NCBI GenBank assembly: GCA_949299545.1
Contig: CASGAM010000023.1
Location: 1-64,000 of the forward strand
From: an uncultured Prevotellaceae bacterium
GTDB taxonomy: Bacteria > Bacteroidota > Bacteroidia > Bacteroidales > Bacteroidaceae
Reading direction: 5' to 3'
DNA length: 64,000 nucleotides
Shown: piece after piece, positions 18,486 through 27,693 of the stretch
Layout of the letters: every line of letters starts with the position of its first letter
Numbering within the stretch: position 1 is the first letter of the stretch
Notes under the pieces: model-generated
Database searches by the model: none
Seen by the model: only the letters and a program-made list of their open reading frames with translations
What the model was told of the DNA's origin: nothing
Translations under genes and position numbers: made by a program

Positions 18486-18911
18486 TTACTTTTTCATTCC
18501 TGTCAGGGCTTCAACCGCCAACCGATATGAATCCAACCCAAAACCACAGATAACGCCCTTACATGCACATGCTATCATTGATTTATGCCGAAACTCTTCT
18601 CGACTATGTACATTACTGATATGTACTTCCACAACAGGGGCTGTAACCGCCCTGATTGCATCCTGTATCGCGATAGATGTATGAGTGTATGCACCTGCAT
18701 TCAGCACTATTCCATCACAATCGAACCCTACTTCGTGTATCTTATCAATCAAGAAGCCTTCTACATTGCTTTGGAAATAAGAAAACTCTATCGACGGATA
18801 GACTTGTTTCAAGTCTTCATAACATCTTTCAAATGATTCAGCCCCATATATTCCCGGCTCTCTTGTTCCCAACAAGTTTATATTGGGACCATTGATTATT
18901 TGTATTTTCAT
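18486..18911 (-). CDS. aroQ: 3-dehydroquinate dehydratase, type II
   Basis: AroQ dehydrates 3-dehydroquinate in the shikimate pathway. The 141-residue protein has the type II features IINGPNINLLGTREPGIYG (with the catalytic Tyr), FSYFQSNVEGFLIDKI, LNAGAYTHTSIAI and VEVHISNVHSREEFRHKS. Translation can start at 18914 or, more likely, at the second Met (18911). It is divergent from xerD and heads the minus-strand block aroQ - pyk - O-methyltransferase - rbfA - permease. Confidence 0.95.
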   Translation of the reverse strand: MKIQIINGPNINLLGTREPGIYGAESFERCYEDLKQVYPSIEFSYFQSNVEGFLIDKIHEVGFDCDGIVLNAGAYTHTSIAIQDAIRAVTAPVVEVHISNVHSREEFRHKSMIACACKGVICGFGLDSYRLAVEALTGMKK

Positions 18912-18921
18912 CAATTATGTC

Positions 18922-18929
18922 TAAATTTG
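18922..18929 (+). promoter_or_regulatory. Promoter -7 box for xerD
   Basis: TAAATTTG matches TAnnTTTG, 38 bases upstream of the chosen xerD start (18968). It overlaps the region of the opposing aroQ promoter. Confidence 0.6.
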
Positions 18930-18939
18930 CATTTTTGTG

Positions 18940-18947
18940 CAAAAGTA
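18940..18947 (-). promoter_or_regulatory. Promoter -7 box for aroQ
   Basis: The minus strand reads TACTTTTG (plus caaaagta), a match to TAnnTTTG, about 28 bases upstream of the aroQ start. It faces the xerD -7 box at 18922-18929, so the two predicted transcription starts nearly coincide. Confidence 0.5.
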
Positions 18948-18967
18948 CAAAAAAAGTATGGAATACA

Positions 18968-19906
18968 ATGAAAAAAACGATTCATAATACAACTCCCACA
19001 ACCTCAAAAACTCTTTTGCAACAATATTTTCAACACATTAAATTAGAAAAAGGTTTGTCAAGCAACACTTTGGCAGCTTATACCGATGATCTTCAGAAAC
19101 TTCTAGAATTTCTTCCAAGCGAAAAAATAACAGATTTTAGAGATATCACAACTGACGACATCCACCAATTCATGGCGTCACTTACCGACATAGGCATTCA
19201 TGCTCGCTCCCAAGCAAGAATATTATCCGGTATCCGTTCTTTTTTCCGTTTCTTATATCTGGAAAAAGAGATCACACAAGACCCTACAGAACTTATTGAA
19301 TCCCCCAAAATCGGCCAACATTTACCCGATATCCTGACCACAGAAGAAATAGACCTCCTCATAAACAGCATAGACCTTACCACAACAGAAGGCCAACGCA
19401 ACCGCGCAATAATGGAAACCCTTTACAGTTGCGGCCTACGCGTCAGCGAACTTTGCCAGCTTAAACTTTCCGATCTATTTTTAAACGAAGGATTTATTAA
19501 AGTTAAAGGAAAAGGAAACAAAGAACGTCTCGTTCCCATCTCAAAAAAAGCGATAAAAGAAATCAGGCTTTGGTTTTATGACCGCAACAACATACAAATC
19601 AAACCATCATATGAAGATTTCGTATTCCTTAGTTTTCGACGTGGCAAACCACTTTCGCGCATCATGGTTTTCCATATTATCAAAACAGCCGCTGAGAATG
19701 TGCAGCTCAAAAAAACAATAAGCCCACACAGTTTCCGACATTCTTTTGCCACCCATTTGCTTGAAGGAGGCGCCAACCTGCGTGTCATACAAGCGATGTT
19801 GGGGCATGAATCGATCTCCACAACGGAAATATACATGCACGTTGACCGCAGCCGACTAAAAGATGAAATATTAAACCATCACCCCAGAAACATCGGCTCA
19901 AAATGA
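18968..19906 (+). CDS. xerD: Tyrosine recombinase XerD
   Basis: XerD, with XerC, resolves chromosome dimers at dif. The 312-residue protein has an N-terminal SAM-like DNA-binding domain (LEKGLSSNTLAAYTDDL) and a C-terminal catalytic domain. The catalytic Arg is in CGLRVSEL (about residue 157), HSFRHSF is near 254, the next His is in MLGHESI, and the Tyr nucleophile is in TEIYMHV (about 287). I chose Met at 18968 because 18917 precedes and overlaps the -7 box. A single core-genome recombinase is more likely than a mobile-element integrase, since no att sites or cargo are seen. Confidence 0.9.
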   Translation: MKKTIHNTTPTTSKTLLQQYFQHIKLEKGLSSNTLAAYTDDLQKLLEFLPSEKITDFRDITTDDIHQFMASLTDIGIHARSQARILSGIRSFFRFLYLEKEITQDPTELIESPKIGQHLPDILTTEEIDLLINSIDLTTTEGQRNRAIMETLYSCGLRVSELCQLKLSDLFLNEGFIKVKGKGNKERLVPISKKAIKEIRLWFYDRNNIQIKPSYEDFVFLSFRRGKPLSRIMVFHIIKTAAENVQLKKTISPHSFRHSFATHLLEGGANLRVIQAMLGHESISTTEIYMHVDRSRLKDEILNHHPRNIGSK

Positions 19907-20000
19907 CAGTAAAAGCTTCGTTTTAACATTTAAAACATATCACAACATAAATTTTTGCAATATTTTATAAAGAAAAGATAAGTGGTATAACAAAGATTTG

Positions 20001-20008
20001 TATCTTTG
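20001..20008 (+). promoter_or_regulatory. Promoter -7 box for OmpA/TPR lipoprotein
   Basis: TATCTTTG matches TAnnTTTG, 32 bases upstream of the ATG at 20041. The preceding bases caaagatttg include a possible upstream TTTG element. Confidence 0.6.
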
Positions 20009-20040
20009 CATCTGGAAACTATTAACTAACAAATATCAGT

Positions 20041-21729
20041 ATGCGTAAAAATTTCTATCTTGTCATGTCTGTAGCAGCCGCAACGGCGCTTACGTCATGC
20101 AACAAATTGGGTGATTTATCAGCAGACAATTTCACCGTAACCCCGACTCCGCTTGAAGCAATCGCAGGTCAGGTTCCAGCCACAATCGATGGAAAATTCC
20201 CTGAAAAGTACATGAAGAAGAAAGCAGTTGTAACTGTAACACCGGTTCTCAAATACGAAGGTGGTGAAGTAAAAGGTCAAAGCGCGACTTTCCAAGGCGA
20301 GAAAGTAGAAGGCAACGACCAGACCATCGCTTACAAGGCTGGTGGCACTTACACAATGAAGACTATCTTCGATTATACTCCGGCCATGCAGAAATCCGAC
20401 CTTTATCTGCAATTTGATGCGAAAGTAGGCAAAAAGACCGTTAGCGTACCGGAAGTAAAAATTGGTTATGGTGTTATCGCAACATCAGACTTACTCAGCA
20501 AGACTTTGGCTTCAACGAATCCGTCACTTGCAGCTGATGCTTACCAGCGCATCATCAAGCAAAAACAGGAAGCAACTATCAAGTTCCTTATCCAGCAAGC
20601 AAACTTGCGCAACAGCGAATTGAATTCCGCTTCCATGAAGGACTTTGTCAAGATGCTGAAGCAAATCAACGATGAAAAAGAGACTAAGGCTTTAAAAAAC
20701 ATTGAAATCTCAGCATACGCTTCACCCGATGGTGCCCTCGACTTGAATACCAAATTGGCAGAAAAGCGTCAGGACAACTCTGAAAACTATATACAAAAGC
20801 AGTTGAAATCAAACAAAATGGAAAGCGAAATTGATACTAAATACACAGCTGAAGACTGGGAAGGTTTCCAGATGTTGGTATCAAGAAGCAACATCCAAGA
20901 CAAGGACGTCATCCTGCGCGTTTTGTCTATGTACAAAGATCCGGAAGAGCGTGAAAAACAAATCCGCAACATGTCTGAAGTATTCAAAGAACTGGCAGAT
21001 CAGATCCTTCCTGAATTGCGTCGCGCTCGTTTGACCATCAACTATGAAGTAATCGGCCGTAGCGACGCGCAGATTGTAAGCCAGTTCAAGAGCGACGCGT
21101 CCAAGTTGAGCATCGAAGAAATCCTTTACGGTGCAGCCTTAACAAACAATGCTGCTGAAAAAGAAGCATGGTACAAGAAAGCTACTGAACTCTATGCCAA
21201 TGATTACCGTGCATATAACAACCTCGGTATGTTAGCTTACCAAAAAGGTGACGTAGCAGGTGCAGAAAACTACTTCAACAAAGCTAAATCATTAAAGGCT
21301 GATGCAGCTGAAGTGAATGCCAACTTGGCTCTTATCGCTTTGAACAAGGGCGACATCAAGTCAGCAGAAGCCAGCTTGGGCAAAGCTGCCGGCGCCAGCA
21401 CATTCAATGAAATTTCAGGTAACCTGAACATTGCCAAAGGTTCATACCAGCAAGCAGCCAGCAACATGAACGGTGTAAACACCAACAGTGCTGCATTGGC
21501 TCAGATCCTGAACAAAGACTATGCAGCTGCAAAAACGACTTTGAACAATGTTAAGAACCCCGATGCTTACACATCTTACCTGAAAGCTGTTGTAGCAGCT
21601 CGTACAAACGATGCTGCCGGTGTGAACAGCAACTTGAAAGACGCGATCAACAAAGACGCATCTTTGAAAGACCGCGCTGTTAAAGACCTTGAATTCGCTT
21701 CATTCCAGTCAACAGTTGAAAGCTTGTAA
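20041..21729 (+). CDS. OmpA-like lipoprotein with TPR repeats
   Basis: A 562-residue lipoprotein with signal peptide ending in LTSC (about Cys20). The first third is beta-rich. Residues about 215-270 contain an OmpA-like segment (EISAYASPDGALDLNTKLAEKR), the type that binds peptidoglycan. The C-terminal third has TPR repeats (DYRAYNNLGMLAYQKGDVAGAENYFNKA, then EVNANLALIALNKGDIKSAEASL). Codon use is strongly biased to a few codons, more than in its neighbours, which suggests high expression. It probably links the outer membrane to the cell wall; the exact partner is unknown. Confidence 0.85.
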   Translation: MRKNFYLVMSVAAATALTSCNKLGDLSADNFTVTPTPLEAIAGQVPATIDGKFPEKYMKKKAVVTVTPVLKYEGGEVKGQSATFQGEKVEGNDQTIAYKAGGTYTMKTIFDYTPAMQKSDLYLQFDAKVGKKTVSVPEVKIGYGVIATSDLLSKTLASTNPSLAADAYQRIIKQKQEATIKFLIQQANLRNSELNSASMKDFVKMLKQINDEKETKALKNIEISAYASPDGALDLNTKLAEKRQDNSENYIQKQLKSNKMESEIDTKYTAEDWEGFQMLVSRSNIQDKDVILRVLSMYKDPEEREKQIRNMSEVFKELADQILPELRRARLTINYEVIGRSDAQIVSQFKSDASKLSIEEILYGAALTNNAAEKEAWYKKATELYANDYRAYNNLGMLAYQKGDVAGAENYFNKAKSLKADAAEVNANLALIALNKGDIKSAEASLGKAAGASTFNEISGNLNIAKGSYQQAASNMNGVNTNSAALAQILNKDYAAAKTTLNNVKNPDAYTSYLKAVVAARTNDAAGVNSNLKDAINKDASLKDRAVKDLEFASFQSTVESL

Positions 21730-21741
21730 GCAAAACCATAA

Positions 21742-22752
21742 ATGAAGAGATTTTCTCTCTATATTTTAATATTATTCACCCTGCTCAGTTGTGAAGATTC
21801 CCAAAGCTCGTTTAGGCTAAAAGGAGAATTCAAACACCTTGAGCAGGGTGAATTCTATCTATACACCGACCGTGACATAGCAAAATTCGATACGCTCAAA
21901 ATCACTAATGGACGGTTCACTTATGAGGCCAACATCGATTATGACGTAACGTATCATCTGCTCTACCCCAATTTCTCAGAGCTTACATTTTTCGCCTCGC
22001 CAGGTGACAAAATAAAAATCAAAGGAGATGCCAGACATCTTATCGGAACAGAAGTAACAGGCAGCAAAGATAATGAAGAATATACCGCTTTCCGTCTAGG
22101 TAACCAAAAGAAAAGTGAAAAAGAGCAACAAGTAGCCGCAGCCGATTTCATTAAACAACATCCTACATCGCAAGTCAGTATCTACCTGTTCAAACAACAC
22201 TTCCTTTTGGCACAACAAAGAAAGCCTGAAATCATCAAAGACTTATACCGTGAGTTACTCACCGCACAACCTCAAAATGCCATACTGAATGGCTGGAAAG
22301 ACCAAATAACCTATTTTTCCGAATTGCTCGAAGTAAATGACTCGCTTCCCAACTTTTCTTTCTCTTTAGAAGACAGCACCAACGTCAAACGCAAAGACTA
22401 TGAAGGAAAATACCTGCTTGTTAATTTCTGGGCGTCATGGGATGGCAATACAACAAGCATGTTCTACCGCATCAGGAAATTCAGGGAGCAATATCCGGAT
22501 AAGTTTGAGATTCTCAGCATATCTTTAGATGTTGAAAAAAAGAACAAGAAGAACGTAGAAAAGAACTGCAGTATCAAATGGCCAAGCTATAGCGATTATA
22601 TGGCCTGGAACAGTCCCTTGGTCAGAGACTTTAGAATAACGTCCGTCCCCTGCTTCTTTTTTGTCGGCCCGGATCTCAAAATCATTGCAATTGGCGAAGA
22701 TTTTACAACTGATATACAACCCGTCATCAAAAAAACACTGAATCTAAAATAA
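21742..22752 (+). CDS. Thioredoxin-fold lipoprotein without CxxC
   Basis: A 336-residue lipoprotein (signal ending in LLSC). It has an N-terminal DUF4369-like domain (about 25-190) and a C-terminal TlpA/AhpC-type thioredoxin fold (about 200-336). The expected active-site WCxxC is WDGNT in LVNFWASWDGNTTSM (about residue 229). The cis-Pro loop (TSVPCFFF) is kept. It therefore cannot act as a normal disulfide oxidoreductase; a binding or scaffold role is possible. It follows the OmpA/TPR gene by 12 bases and may share its transcript. Confidence 0.85.
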   Translation: MKRFSLYILILFTLLSCEDSQSSFRLKGEFKHLEQGEFYLYTDRDIAKFDTLKITNGRFTYEANIDYDVTYHLLYPNFSELTFFASPGDKIKIKGDARHLIGTEVTGSKDNEEYTAFRLGNQKKSEKEQQVAAADFIKQHPTSQVSIYLFKQHFLLAQQRKPEIIKDLYRELLTAQPQNAILNGWKDQITYFSELLEVNDSLPNFSFSLEDSTNVKRKDYEGKYLLVNFWASWDGNTTSMFYRIRKFREQYPDKFEILSISLDVEKKNKKNVEKNCSIKWPSYSDYMAWNSPLVRDFRITSVPCFFFVGPDLKIIAIGEDFTTDIQPVIKKTLNLK

Positions 22753-22759
22753 AAAACAC

Positions 22760-24298
22760 ATGCTGGTAAAAGTATATAGTGCTGCCGTACAAGGGCTGAA
22801 CGCTATACCTGTAACCATCGAAGTCAATGCTTCAAGAGGCATAAAATTCTTTATGGTAGGATTACCGGACAATGCGGTAAAAGAAAGCCATGAACGTATT
22901 GTTGCGGCGCTACACAACTGTGGTTACCGCTACCCTTCAAAACAAATCGTTGTCAACCTTGCACCCGCTGATATAAAAAAAGAGGGAGCAGGCTATGACC
23001 TACCCATTGCCATCGGCATACTTGCTGCAGATGAGAAGGTCAGGAAAGACCATCTTGACAAGTTCATGATGATAGGTGAACTGAGCCTCGATGGCAGCCT
23101 GCAGCCAGTAAAGGGAGCCTTGCCCATCGCCATAAAAGCCCGCGAAATAGGCTATGAGGGCCTTATCGTTCCCGAACAAAATGTCCGTGAAGCTGCTGTT
23201 GTCAATAACCTTAAAGTATTCGGCGTCAAGACCATCAGCGAAGTCATACGTTTCCTCAATGGAGAGGGAAACCTTGAACCGACTATCATTGATACAAGAA
23301 AGGAGTTTTATGCCCAACAAACAACTTTTGATTACGATTTTGCCGACGTAAAAGGACAGGAACATGTCAAACGGGCACTTGAAGTGGCCGCAGCCGGCGG
23401 TCACAATGTCATTATGATAGGACCTCCCGGAAGCGGCAAATCCATGATGGCTAAACGCATACCTTCCATACTTCCGCCGCTTTCACTGTCAGAGAGCCTT
23501 GAAACGACACAAATCCATTCCATCGCGGGAAAACTCAAGTCAGAAAGTTCATTGATAGCCCAACGGCCGTTCCGGTCACCCCATCACACCATCTCCCAAA
23601 CAGCTTTAGTCGGCGGAGGTTTGAATCCCCAACCAGGCGAAGTAAGCCTGGCACATAACGGTGTGCTGTTCTGTGATGAATTACCCGAGTTCTCACGAAG
23701 CGTACTGGAAGTACTTCGCCAACCTTTAGAGGATCGTTACATCAACATTTCAAGGGCAAAATACAGTATCAATTACCCATGTTCTTTCATGTTCATAGCG
23801 TCTATGAACCCTTGTCCGTGCGGTTATTACAACCATCCCACGAAAGCATGCGTCTGCACCCCCGGACAGATACACCGATACCTTAACAAAATATCCGGCC
23901 CTCTACTCGACAGAATTGACATACAGATTGAAATAACACCCCTCTCGTTTGAAGAGCTCTCTGGAAAAGCACCGGGCGAAAACAGCTATACCATACGCGA
24001 ACGCGTTGTCAAAGCACGGCAAATACAAGAAAAAAGATATGCGGGCTGTAAAGGAATACACTGCAATGCCCAAATGACCTCAAGTCTTATGCGACAGTTT
24101 GCCGAGCCCGATGCCAAATGCGCAGAAATGCTGCGGGCGGCCATGAACAGACTGCAGCTTTCGGCAAGAGCCTATGACAGGATTCTGCGCGTGGCTCGCA
24201 CCATTGCAGACTTGGACAACAGCGCCACCATACATACCGAGCATGTAGCAGAAGCCATCGGTTACCGGAACTTAGACCGCAGCAACTGGGGTGAATGA
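22760..24298 (+). CDS. yifB: YifB-family Mg chelatase-like AAA ATPase
   Basis: A 512-residue protein of the ComM/YifB family: an N-terminal Lon-like fold (about 1-170), then an AAA+ ATPase module with Walker A GPPGSGKSMMAKR (about residue 220) and Walker B-type LFCDELPEF (about 307). ComM relatives act as helicases in DNA branch migration during transformation; in non-competent bacteria the role is open. It is 7 bases downstream of the thioredoxin-fold gene. A strong terminator follows at 24346-24393. Confidence 0.93.
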   Translation: MLVKVYSAAVQGLNAIPVTIEVNASRGIKFFMVGLPDNAVKESHERIVAALHNCGYRYPSKQIVVNLAPADIKKEGAGYDLPIAIGILAADEKVRKDHLDKFMMIGELSLDGSLQPVKGALPIAIKAREIGYEGLIVPEQNVREAAVVNNLKVFGVKTISEVIRFLNGEGNLEPTIIDTRKEFYAQQTTFDYDFADVKGQEHVKRALEVAAAGGHNVIMIGPPGSGKSMMAKRIPSILPPLSLSESLETTQIHSIAGKLKSESSLIAQRPFRSPHHTISQTALVGGGLNPQPGEVSLAHNGVLFCDELPEFSRSVLEVLRQPLEDRYINISRAKYSINYPCSFMFIASMNPCPCGYYNHPTKACVCTPGQIHRYLNKISGPLLDRIDIQIEITPLSFEELSGKAPGENSYTIRERVVKARQIQEKRYAGCKGIHCNAQMTSSLMRQFAEPDAKCAEMLRAAMNRLQLSARAYDRILRVARTIADLDNSATIHTEHVAEAIGYRNLDRSNWGE

Positions 24299-24345
24299 AT
24301 CCCGGAAAAACGAAATACCGCATAAACATCGAGATATTACCGCCT

Positions 24346-24393
24346 GAAAAAGCAAAGACTTGCCAACCTTCTTGGGCAAGTCTTTGCTTTTTC
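24346..24393 (+). terminator. Intrinsic terminator after yifB
   Basis: A perfect 19-base stem, gaaaaagcaaagacttgcc (24346-24364) and ggcaagtctttgctttttc (24375-24393), with a 10-base loop and a run of T in the second arm. It can act in both directions in sequence, but the genes suggest termination of the yifB transcript. The metG -7 box begins two bases later. Confidence 0.85.
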
Positions 24394-24394
24394 G

Positions 24395-24402
24395 TAACTT
24401 TG
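24395..24402 (+). promoter_or_regulatory. Promoter -7 box for metG
   Basis: TAACTTTG matches TAnnTTTG, 35 bases upstream of the chosen metG start. It abuts the yifB terminator, so the -33 region would lie inside the hairpin. Confidence 0.6.
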
Positions 24403-24437
24403 CGTCAAACAAATTAACAACCTATCAGATAACGACG

Positions 24438-26477
24438 ATGGAAAAGAAATTCAAAAGAACGACCGTCACCTCCGCCCTGCCATACGCCAACGGGCCGGTA
24501 CATATCGGTCATCTGGCCGGAGTTTACGTGCCGGCCGACATTTATGTGCGCTATCTTCGACTGAAAAAAGAAGATGTACTTTTTATCGGCGGTTCTGACG
24601 AACACGGTGTACCCATCACCATCCGTGCCCGCAAAGAAGGCGTCACGCCACAAGATATTGTCGACCGCTACCATACGCTCATCAAAGAGTCTTTCAAAGA
24701 GTTCGGCATCTCTTTCGACGTATACGGACGTACGTCTTCCGAGGTTCACCGCCAGACAGCCTCTGACTTCTTCCGTAAACTTTATGACAAGGGAGAGTTC
24801 ATAGAAAAAACATCCATGCAATATTATGACGAGGAAGCCGGCACATTCCTTGCCGACCGCTACATCACAGGCGAATGCCCCCATTGCCATGCGGAAGGGG
24901 CATACGGAGACCAATGTGAAAAATGCGGAACCTCCTTGTCACCAACCGAACTCATCAACCCGAAGAGTGCTATCAGCGGCTCCCAGCCTGTCATGCGCGA
25001 AACCAAACACTGGTATCTGCCGCTTGACAAACACGAAGCTTGGTTGCGCGAATGGATTCTCGAAGGACATAAAGAATGGCGTAACAATGTGTACGGACAA
25101 TGCAAAAGCTGGCTCGACATGGGCTTACAGCCACGTGCCGTCAGCCGTGACCTCGACTGGGGCATCCCCGTTCCAGTTGAAGGAGCCGAAGGCAAAGTGC
25201 TATATGTATGGTTCGACGCGCCCATCGGCTATATCAGCAATACAAAGGAACTGTTGCCCGACTCATGGGAAAAATGGTGGAAAGACCCTGAAACTCGTTT
25301 GGTACATTTCATCGGAAAAGACAATATCGTTTTCCATTGCATCGTATTCCCGTCCATGCTGAAAGCGGAAGGGAGCTATATTCTGCCGGACAACGTACCA
25401 AGCAATGAGTTCCTGAACCTTGAAGGCGACAAAATCTCCACATCACGCAACTGGGCCGTTTGGCTGCATGAATATCTCCGCGATTTTCCCGGAAAACAGG
25501 ATGTATTACGCTACGTGCTGACAGCCAACGCACCGGAAACAAAAGACAATGACTTCACATGGAAAGATTTCCAGGCACGTAACAATAATGAATTGGTAGC
25601 AGTTTACGGCAACTTTGTCAACCGTGCCCTGCAACTGACACAAAAATACTACAACGGCATCGTTCCGGCATGCGGCGAACTGACAGACTATGACAAAGAA
25701 ACCCTTAACGAGTTCAAAGACGTCAAAGCCAAAGTCGAGGAACTTCTGGATGTGTTCAAATTCCGCGATGCGCAGAAAGAGGCCATGAACCTGGCGCGCA
25801 TCGGTAACAAATACATCGCCGACAGTGAACCGTGGAAAGTCGTCAAGACCGATCCAGAACGCGTTAAAACCATCATCTACATCTCACTCCAGCTTACAGC
25901 TAACCTTGCCATCGCTTTTGAACCGTTCTTACCGTTCAGCAGCGAAAAACTGCGTAAGATGCTTAACATGGACAGTTTCGAATGGAATCAGCTCGGCAGC
26001 ACAGAACTGTTAACGCCGGGTCACCAACTTGCAACACCGGAACTGCTTTTCGAGAAAATCGAAGATGATGCGATACAGGCACAAGTTCAGAAACTTCTCG
26101 ATACCAAAAAAGCAAACGAAGAAGCCAATTATAAGGCAAACCCTATCAAAGAAAACATTGCTTTTGAAGACTTCGAGAAACTCGACATCCGTGTAGGAAC
26201 CGTTCTCGAATGTACTAAAGTGCCCAAAGCGGACAAACTGCTCTGCTTCAAGATTGCCGACGGACTTGAAAACCGTACCATTGTCAGCGGCATTGCTAAA
26301 TATTACAAGCCCGAAGAGCTTGTGGGGAAACAAGTCTGTTTCATCGCCAACCTGGCTCCGCGCAAATTAAAAGGCATCGAAAGCCAAGGTATGATACTGT
26401 CTGCACTCGACAACGACGGTTCACTAAGCGTCGTCACTGTAAACCGCGAAGTGAAACCGGGTTCAGAAGTCTGCTAA
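24438..26477 (+). CDS. metG: Methionyl-tRNA synthetase
   Basis: Attaches methionine to its tRNAs. The 679-residue protein begins at 24438 ([11 protein letters not shown]); the frame upstream to 24360 runs through the promoter and terminator. HIGH is in [10 protein letters not shown], the four-Cys zinc knuckle is CPHC...CEKC (about residues 145-161), the KMSKS-type loop is KISTS (about residue 331), and the anticodon domain follows. A C-terminal tRNA-binding domain (from about 575, [14 protein letters not shown]) is fused as in many bacterial enzymes. Confidence 0.97.
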   Translation: MEKKFKRTTVTSALPYANGPVHIGHLAGVYVPADIYVRYLRLKKEDVLFIGGSDEHGVPITIRARKEGVTPQDIVDRYHTLIKESFKEFGISFDVYGRTSSEVHRQTASDFFRKLYDKGEFIEKTSMQYYDEEAGTFLADRYITGECPHCHAEGAYGDQCEKCGTSLSPTELINPKSAISGSQPVMRETKHWYLPLDKHEAWLREWILEGHKEWRNNVYGQCKSWLDMGLQPRAVSRDLDWGIPVPVEGAEGKVLYVWFDAPIGYISNTKELLPDSWEKWWKDPETRLVHFIGKDNIVFHCIVFPSMLKAEGSYILPDNVPSNEFLNLEGDKISTSRNWAVWLHEYLRDFPGKQDVLRYVLTANAPETKDNDFTWKDFQARNNNELVAVYGNFVNRALQLTQKYYNGIVPACGELTDYDKETLNEFKDVKAKVEELLDVFKFRDAQKEAMNLARIGNKYIADSEPWKVVKTDPERVKTIIYISLQLTANLAIAFEPFLPFSSEKLRKMLNMDSFEWNQLGSTELLTPGHQLATPELLFEKIEDDAIQAQVQKLLDTKKANEEANYKANPIKENIAFEDFEKLDIRVGTVLECTKVPKADKLLCFKIADGLENRTIVSGIAKYYKPEELVGKQVCFIANLAPRKLKGIESQGMILSALDNDGSLSVVTVNREVKPGSEVC

Positions 26478-26498
26478 CAGAAAAAACCGATATAAACC

Positions 26499-26539
26499 AA
26501 AGCCTGCATCGAGATATCTTATGTCACAATGCAGGCTTT
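26499..26539 (+). terminator. Terminator after metG
   Basis: Inverted arms aaagcctgcat (26499-26509) and atgcaggcttt (26529-26539), perfect over 11 bases with a 19-base loop, 21 bases after the metG stop. It is followed by gctgttaaaataa, without a strong T run. Confidence 0.6.
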
Positions 26540-26654
26540 GCTGTTAAAATAAGTTATACTTATAATATTTTCCATAGGAAATTTGTTTTGTTAGAAATAA
26601 TATACGATATTTGTAAATAAAGAAATGGTATCCCATAAAATAGAACTTATTATG

Positions 26655-26858
26655 AAGAGAGAAAATTCTGAAAAAAGACTCATACAATACGCCGGTACTG
26701 CAGCCGCCATCATTATAGGCGCGATTGCCGGCTTCGCCTATTGGTACTTCATAGGATGCAGTTCAGGAACATGTCCTATCACATCATCACCCTGGAGTAG
26801 TACCTTATGGGGTGCAGCTATCGGCGGGGCCTTATTTTTCCCGAATAAATCCAAATAA
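26655..26858 (+). CDS. Small membrane protein (DUF6132-like)
   Basis: A protein of about 67 residues starting at the in-frame Met MKRENSEKR (26655). It has a first hydrophobic segment (about 12-32, AAAIIIGAIAGFAYWYF), a loop with two Cys in FIGCSSGTCPITSSP, and a second hydrophobic segment (WGAAIGGALFF). This fits the small family called DUF6132. Its two cysteines and its position 17 bases before a membrane-anchored thioredoxin suggest a redox or thiol partnership, which is inference. No clear TAnnTTTG box precedes it. Confidence 0.75.
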   Translation, partial: KRENSEKRLIQYAGTAAAIIIGAIAGFAYWYFIGCSSGTCPITSSPWSSTLWGAAIGGALFFPNKSK

Positions 26859-26875
26859 CAATAAAAAATACCACT

Positions 26876-27355
26876 ATGACAAAAAGTATTATTATCACCG
26901 GCGTTGCCGTGCTTGCCATCATTGGTCTTCTCAAATTATTCAGCAACCAGCAAGCAACGGCAGCAACAGTGCAGTCAAACGCCAATAGCGAGAAAGCTAC
27001 AACCGAACTGACAAAAGCTGAGTTTCTGAAAAAAGTAGTTGACTATGAATCCAACCCTAACGAATGGAAATATCTTGGAACCAAACCGGCCATTGTCGAT
27101 TTTTACGCAAGCTGGTGCGGCCCATGCAAGATGATTGCGCCTGTACTCGAAGAGTTAGCCACAGAGTACAAGAATGAGATTATCATCTACAAAGTGAACA
27201 CAGAAAAAGAACCGGAATTGGCCGGTGCCTTCGGCATACGCAGCATCCCAACGCTATTGTTCATTCCGGTCAGCGGCAAACCACGCATCGTTATGGGCGC
27301 ACAACCCAAAGCCGAACTTAAGAAAACAATTGACACGTTCTTGTTGAGTAAATAA
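26876..27355 (+). CDS. Membrane-anchored thioredoxin
   Basis: A 159-residue protein with an N-terminal hydrophobic anchor (about 5-22) and a thioredoxin domain with the active site WCGPCKM (about residue 79). Typical flanking residues (VDFYASWCGPCKMIAPVLEEL, split in the family pattern) and the cis-Pro in IRSIPTLLFI are present. It should act in the periplasm as a disulfide reductase or oxidase partner. The small two-Cys membrane protein sits directly upstream, so they probably form an operon. Confidence 0.93.
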   Translation: MTKSIIITGVAVLAIIGLLKLFSNQQATAATVQSNANSEKATTELTKAEFLKKVVDYESNPNEWKYLGTKPAIVDFYASWCGPCKMIAPVLEELATEYKNEIIIYKVNTEKEPELAGAFGIRSIPTLLFIPVSGKPRIVMGAQPKAELKKTIDTFLLSK

Positions 27356-27406
27356 TCTGTACAAGGCAAGCAATGCCCGTCACATTTACTACACGCTGTT
27401 TTACGA

Positions 27407-27477
27407 AAAAAGCCTTCACTCCTTCACCTTCATTATAAAAAAATCATAATCAGGTTAATACAGGTGAAGGCTTTTGC
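27407..27477 (+). repeat. Dispersed intergenic repeat, copy 1
   Basis: Ends are inverted: aaaagccttcac (27408-27419) and gtgaaggctttt (27464-27475). Inside are tccttcacctt and ataatcagg. Compared with the reverse complement of copy 3 it shares ccttcactccttca, then ataatcagg and ggtgaagg, in the same order and spacing. It lies about 50 bases after the thioredoxin stop. Confidence 0.55.
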
Positions 27478-27693
27478 ATTTTTTATTTTCAACACAAGTT
27501 ATGAAAGTTGCTAAAGTCAAGCTACGATCAATCACATATCCTTACATAAACATACACCTATATAAAAGAAATGATTTACGCTAAAACCCAACAGCTCTCT
27601 TATATCAAAACATACAGCTATTCCCTCCATTCGACAGCCCCGACTCTTGATAGAAAATCATCATACTACAGATTCAGACAGCCAACGGTTCGG

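Noticed and set aside
18968..19906. XerD as an integrase of a mobile element
   Set aside because: It is next to core genes (aroQ, pyk), no attachment-site repeats or cargo were seen, and the sequence fits the chromosomal XerD type.
25425..25450. KISTS in place of KMSKS in MetG as a defect
   Set aside because: The loop varies between MetG enzymes, and all other motifs and domains are intact.
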